A DNA stretch of 9,214 nt from Microbacterium sp. (lineage in GTDB: Bacteria > Actinomycetota > Actinomycetes > Actinomycetales > Microbacteriaceae). Position numbers and translations under genes: made by a program. Below, one piece after another: positions 5,619 to 9,214 of this stretch. Numbering within the stretch: the first letter of the stretch is position 1; each line of letters opens with the position of its first letter. Location of the stretch: positions 1 to 9,214 of the forward strand of contig NZ_QFPF01000100.1 of NCBI RefSeq assembly GCF_003248605.1, given 5' to 3'. The notes beneath the pieces are model-generated. The model made no database searches. It worked only from the letters and a program-made list of their open reading frames with translations, and was not told the DNA's origin.

Positions 5619-6905
5619 TCAGTCGACCAGGTCGTGGCGCACGATGACGGCGTCGCGCGCCGCCCCGACGCCGATCACCGAGATGCGGGTTCCGCTCATC
5701 TGCTCGAGGGCGAGCACGTAGTCCTGCGCCTCGATCGGCAGATCGTCGAAGGCGCGGGCCCCGGAGATGTCCTGCTTCCAGCCCGGGAAGTACTCGAGGA
5801 TGGGCGTCGCGTGGTGGAAGTCGGTCTGGTTGACCGGCACCTCGTCGAAACGCTCGCCGTCGACGTCGTACGCGACGCACACCGGGATCTGATCAAGACC
5901 CGAGAGGATGTCGAGCTTGGTCAGCACGAGGTCGGTGATGCCGTTGATCCGTGTGGCGTAGCGCGTGATGGGCGCGTCGTACCAGCCCACGCGGCGGGGG
6001 CGGCCCGTGGTCGTGCCGAACTCGAATCCGCGCGAGCGCAGCCATTCGCCCTGCTCGTCGAAGAGCTCGGTCGGGAACGGGCCCGACCCGACGCGGGTCG
6101 TGTAGGCCTTGACGATGCCCACGATGCGATCGAGCCGGTTGGGGCCCACACCGGAGCCGATCGCCGCACCGCCGGCGGTCGCCGACGAGGAGGTGACGAA
6201 CGGGTAGGTGCCGTGGTCGACATCCAGCATCGTGGCCTGTCCGCCCTCGAAGACGACCACGTCGCCCGCGTCGAGCGCGTTGTTCAGGAGCAGACCGGTG
6301 TCATCGACCATCGGACGCACCCGCTCGGCGTAGGAGAGCAGGTCTTCGACGATCTCGTCGACGGTGATGGCTCGACGGTTGAAGACCTTCACCAGCAGGT
6401 GATTCTTCTGATCGAGCGCGCCCTCGACCTTCTGGCGCAGGATGTTCTCGTCGAAGAGGTCCTGCACGCGGATGCCGACGCGGTTGATCTTGTCGGCGTA
6501 GGCGGGCCCGATGCCGCGCCCCGTGGTGCCGATCTGACGCTTGCCCAGGAAGCGCTCGGTGACCTTGTCGAGGGTGCGGTGGTACTGCGTGATGATGTGC
6601 GCGTTCGCGCTGATGCGCAGCCGCGACGTGTCGACGCCGCGCGCGCTCAGCGCCTCGAGCTCGTAGAAGAGCACCTCGAGGTCCACGACCACGCCGTTGC
6701 CGATGACGGCGTTCACGCCGGACGAGAGGATGCCCGAGGGCAGCAGGTGCAGGGCGTACTTCTCGTCGCCGATCACCACGGTGTGTCCGGCGTTGTTGCC
6801 GCCGTTGAATTTGACGACCCAGTCGGTGCGGTCACCGAGCAGGTCGGTCGCCTTGCCTTTTCCTTCGTCGCCCCACTGCACGCCGACGATCACGATGCCT
6901 GGCAT
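5619..6905 (-). CDS. purA: Adenylosuccinate synthetase
   Basis: PurA joins IMP and aspartate using GTP to give adenylosuccinate, the first committed step of AMP synthesis, in the cytoplasm. The product is 428 residues, the usual bacterial length. The N-terminus carries the phosphate-binding loop GDEGKGK at 12-18, with catalytic Asp13, and the conserved [10 protein letters not shown] at 33-42, with catalytic His41. The family signature [11 protein letters not shown] is at 127-137, and the guanine-recognition LTKLDILSG at 328-336. Everything is present and no residue looks damaged. The start is ATG 6905, preceded by AGGGGG at a spacing of 7 nt; upstream extensions of the frame are not family-like. 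A lactonase gene begins 2 nt after the stop, so the two probably share an mRNA. The gene is divergent from the Pr6Pr membrane protein. Confidence 0.98.
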   Translation of the reverse strand: MPGIVIVGVQWGDEGKGKATDLLGDRTDWVVKFNGGNNAGHTVVIGDEKYALHLLPSGILSSGVNAVIGNGVVVDLEVLFYELEALSARGVDTSRLRISANAHIITQYHRTLDKVTERFLGKRQIGTTGRGIGPAYADKINRVGIRVQDLFDENILRQKVEGALDQKNHLLVKVFNRRAITVDEIVEDLLSYAERVRPMVDDTGLLLNNALDAGDVVVFEGGQATMLDVDHGTYPFVTSSSATAGGAAIGSGVGPNRLDRIVGIVKAYTTRVGSGPFPTELFDEQGEWLRSRGFEFGTTTGRPRRVGWYDAPITRYATRINGITDLVLTKLDILSGLDQIPVCVAYDVDGERFDEVPVNQTDFHHATPILEYFPGWKQDISGARAFDDLPIEAQDYVLALEQMSGTRISVIGVGAARDAVIVRHDLVD

Positions 6906-6954
6906 TGGTCTACCCCCTGGGGACGGGCGCCGGGCGGCGCGGACGGCCCTGACG

Positions 6955-6960
6955 ATCCTA
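6955..6960 (-). promoter_or_regulatory. Candidate purA -10 box (TAGGAT)
   Basis: TAGGAT on the minus strand, 49 nt before ATG 6905, would give a leader of roughly 40 nt that includes the AGGGGG ribosome binding site. The -35 region is not recognisable. It lies 9 bp from the -10 of the divergent gene, so the two promoters overlap back to back. Confidence 0.45.
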
Positions 6961-6969
6961 CCGGGCCGA

Positions 6970-6975
6970 TATCCT
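6970..6975 (+). promoter_or_regulatory. Candidate -10 box (TATCCT) for the Pr6Pr gene
   Basis: TATCCT fits the TANNNT pattern and lies 28 nt before ATG 7004. It is flanked by GGGCC (6963-6967) and GGCCC (6976-6980), an inverted repeat centred on the box. A GGAGG at 6996-7000 serves as ribosome binding site, with an unusually short 3-nt gap to the ATG. Confidence 0.4.
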
Positions 6976-7003
6976 GGCCCCACCGTCGACGCCCTGGAGG
7001 GTC

Positions 7004-7729
7004 ATGCTGTACCCGATCGTTCGACTGCTCGTGGCCGCCGCGGCCGTCGTCGCCGTCTTCGCCCAGTTCGAGCGCTCGCTGAGCCTCGCCCTCGTCAGCC
7101 CGACCCCGTACGGCTCTCACATTCCGACGATGGTGACGAACTTCTTCAGCTTCTTCACGATCCAGTCCAACCTCGCCACAGCGGTCGTCCTGGCGATCGC
7201 GGCGATCTGGGCGCTGCGCCGCCGACGCGACACCACCCCCGAACCCTGGGGCATCGCCCTCGCCGTCACCTGCGTGACCACCTACATGGTCGTCACCGGA
7301 ATCGTCTACAACACCCTGCTGCGCGGCATCGAGCAGGCCCCGGGCGCCGTCGTGGGCTGGTCGAACGAGATCCTGCACGTCTGGGTGCCCGTCTTCCTGC
7401 TCGTCGACGCCCTCATCGGCTATCGCCGCCGTGCGCTGCCGTGGCGCGCGGCGTTGATCGTGGCGATCTACCCGATCGCGTGGGCCCTGTACACGCTGGT
7501 GCGGGCTCCCTACATCACCAACCCGGGCACGGGGGTGCCGTACTGGTACCCGTATCCCTTCCTCGATCCGAACGTCGTCGCCGGCGGATACCTCGGGGTC
7601 ATCGGGTACGTCGTCGGCATCGCCGTCGCGATCGTCACCGTCGCGTTCGGCGTCGTCGCGGTCGGGCGCTGGCGCGGCGCCCGGGTGGCAGCATCCCGCA
7701 CCGCGCCCGGCGTGCAATCGCCGCACTGA
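7004..7729 (+). CDS. Pr6Pr family integral membrane protein
   Basis: This 241-residue protein has about six transmembrane segments, near residues 3-22, 44-68, 82-104, 122-140, 147-168 and 190-218. The stretch NFFSFFTIQSNL at about 45-56 is the recognisable hallmark of the Pr6Pr (six-helix) membrane protein family. Conserved-looking TM residues include the His in ILHVWVPVFLLVDAL (122-136) and the PxWYPYPFLDP segment before TM6. The molecular function of the family is not established, and no catalytic residues can be assigned. A short basic tail (GRWRGARV) suggests a cytoplasmic C-terminus. The start at ATG 7004 has GGAGG only 3 nt upstream; there is no better alternative Met. The gene is divergent from purA, with a promoter pair between them, and is followed by the repeat element upstream of argG. 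Confidence 0.85.
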   Translation: MLYPIVRLLVAAAAVVAVFAQFERSLSLALVSPTPYGSHIPTMVTNFFSFFTIQSNLATAVVLAIAAIWALRRRRDTTPEPWGIALAVTCVTTYMVVTGIVYNTLLRGIEQAPGAVVGWSNEILHVWVPVFLLVDALIGYRRRALPWRAALIVAIYPIAWALYTLVRAPYITNPGTGVPYWYPYPFLDPNVVAGGYLGVIGYVVGIAVAIVTVAFGVVAVGRWRGARVAASRTAPGVQSPH

Positions 7730-7740
7730 CCGCACCCACG

Positions 7741-7816
7741 ACAGGAGTCGCGCCGAGAACAGGATCCGCGCGGCACACCGCTCCTGTCCTCGACCCATCT
7801 CCTGTTCTCGGCCCAT
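7741..7816. repeat. Inverted-repeat element with 18-bp periodicity upstream of argG
   Basis: ACAGGA occurs at 7741 and 7759 and its complement TCCTGT at 7782 and 7800, so each side repeats at exactly 18 nt. The right side is two 18-bp units, 7781-7798 and 7799-7816, differing at two positions. The arms GCCGAGAACAGGA (7752-7764) and its complement (7800-7812) are perfect over 13 bp. The inner copies also pair (7754-7764 with 7782-7792, one mismatch), closing on a GCGG-CACA-CCGC hairpin at 7770-7781. It lies just after the Pr6Pr stop. It may be a terminator, a dispersed palindromic repeat, or an array of sites for a dimeric regulator. Confidence 0.7.
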
Positions 7817-7820
7817 CTCG

Positions 7821-7834
7821 CCGCTGAAAAGCGG
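7821..7834. terminator. Short hairpin with GAAA tetraloop
   Basis: CCGCT-GAAA-AGCGG, a 5-bp stem closed by a stable GNRA-type loop, lies about 90 nt after the Pr6Pr stop. On the plus strand it has no following T-tract, so intrinsic termination is doubtful. It overlaps the start of a GGATGCTG octamer. Confidence 0.3.
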
Positions 7835-7841
7835 GATGCTG
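7834..7841 (-). other. Copy of the over-represented octamer CAGCATCC (intergenic)
   Basis: GGATGCTG on the plus strand in the Pr6Pr-argG gap, about 50 nt before the argG -10 box. It is one of seven exact copies in the window. The function is unknown. Confidence 0.5.
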
Positions 7842-7853
7842 TCGCCACAGCCG

Positions 7854-9214
<1,361 letters not shown>

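Noticed and set aside
3078..7082. A plus-strand open frame of over 1300 codons across the AI-2E gene, the repeat block, lactonase and purA
   Set aside because: It runs antisense to purA and lactonase and out of frame with the AI-2E gene. Its product is Arg/Pro/Ala-rich low-complexity sequence with no domain, as expected from stop-poor GC-rich DNA.
7741..7816. LexA or ArgR binding site
   Set aside because: The core GAGAACAGGA lacks the CGAAC-GTTCG symmetry of the actinobacterial SOS box and the AT-rich symmetry of the ARG box.

Overview
The window is a stretch of ordinary high-GC actinobacterial chromosome. GC is very high throughout, third codon positions are almost all G or C, and promoter -10 boxes have the form TAGANT. 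PurA, chorismate mutase, a Pr6Pr membrane protein and a long-type ArgG are all present. This gene mix and style fit Microbacteriaceae, perhaps Microbacterium or a relative; the family assignment is my inference. I see no phage, plasmid, transposase, CRISPR, tRNA or rRNA sequence.

Layout, left to right. (1) 1-1145, plus strand: the 3' end of an ABC transporter ATPase gene, joined by an ATGA overlap to its membrane permease. (2) 1179-2622, minus strand: a small AroQ-type chorismate mutase gene (GTG start), followed by a HerA/FtsK-like ATPase gene that appears to have its own leaderless promoter. (3) 2683-3936, plus strand: an AI-2E family transporter, divergent from chorismate mutase. (4) 3937-4275: a 339-bp non-coding block between convergent genes, holding a 16-bp tandem repeat (four copies), a long imperfect palindrome and GC-rich hairpins. 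(5) 4276-6905, minus strand: purA and, 2 nt after its stop, a lactonase-like beta-propeller gene with a TTG start and a Gly/Ala-rich insertion. (6) 7004-7729, plus strand: a Pr6Pr integral membrane protein, divergent from purA with back-to-back promoters. (7) 7730-7894: a compact intergenic region with an 18-bp-periodic inverted-repeat element, a GNRA hairpin and a palindrome at the argG promoter. (8) 7895-9214, plus strand: argG, cut by the window end.

The genes do not form one pathway. They are core metabolism (PurA in AMP synthesis, ArgG in arginine synthesis, chorismate mutase in aromatic amino acid synthesis) mixed with transport and DNA-associated functions. I found no convincing new multi-gene system. 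The more unusual signals are at DNA level: the octamer CAGCATCC/GGATGCTG occurs seven times, far above chance; three genes have a TAG-type -10 box only 6-7 nt before the start codon, which suggests leaderless mRNAs; and two complex intergenic repeat elements sit between genes.
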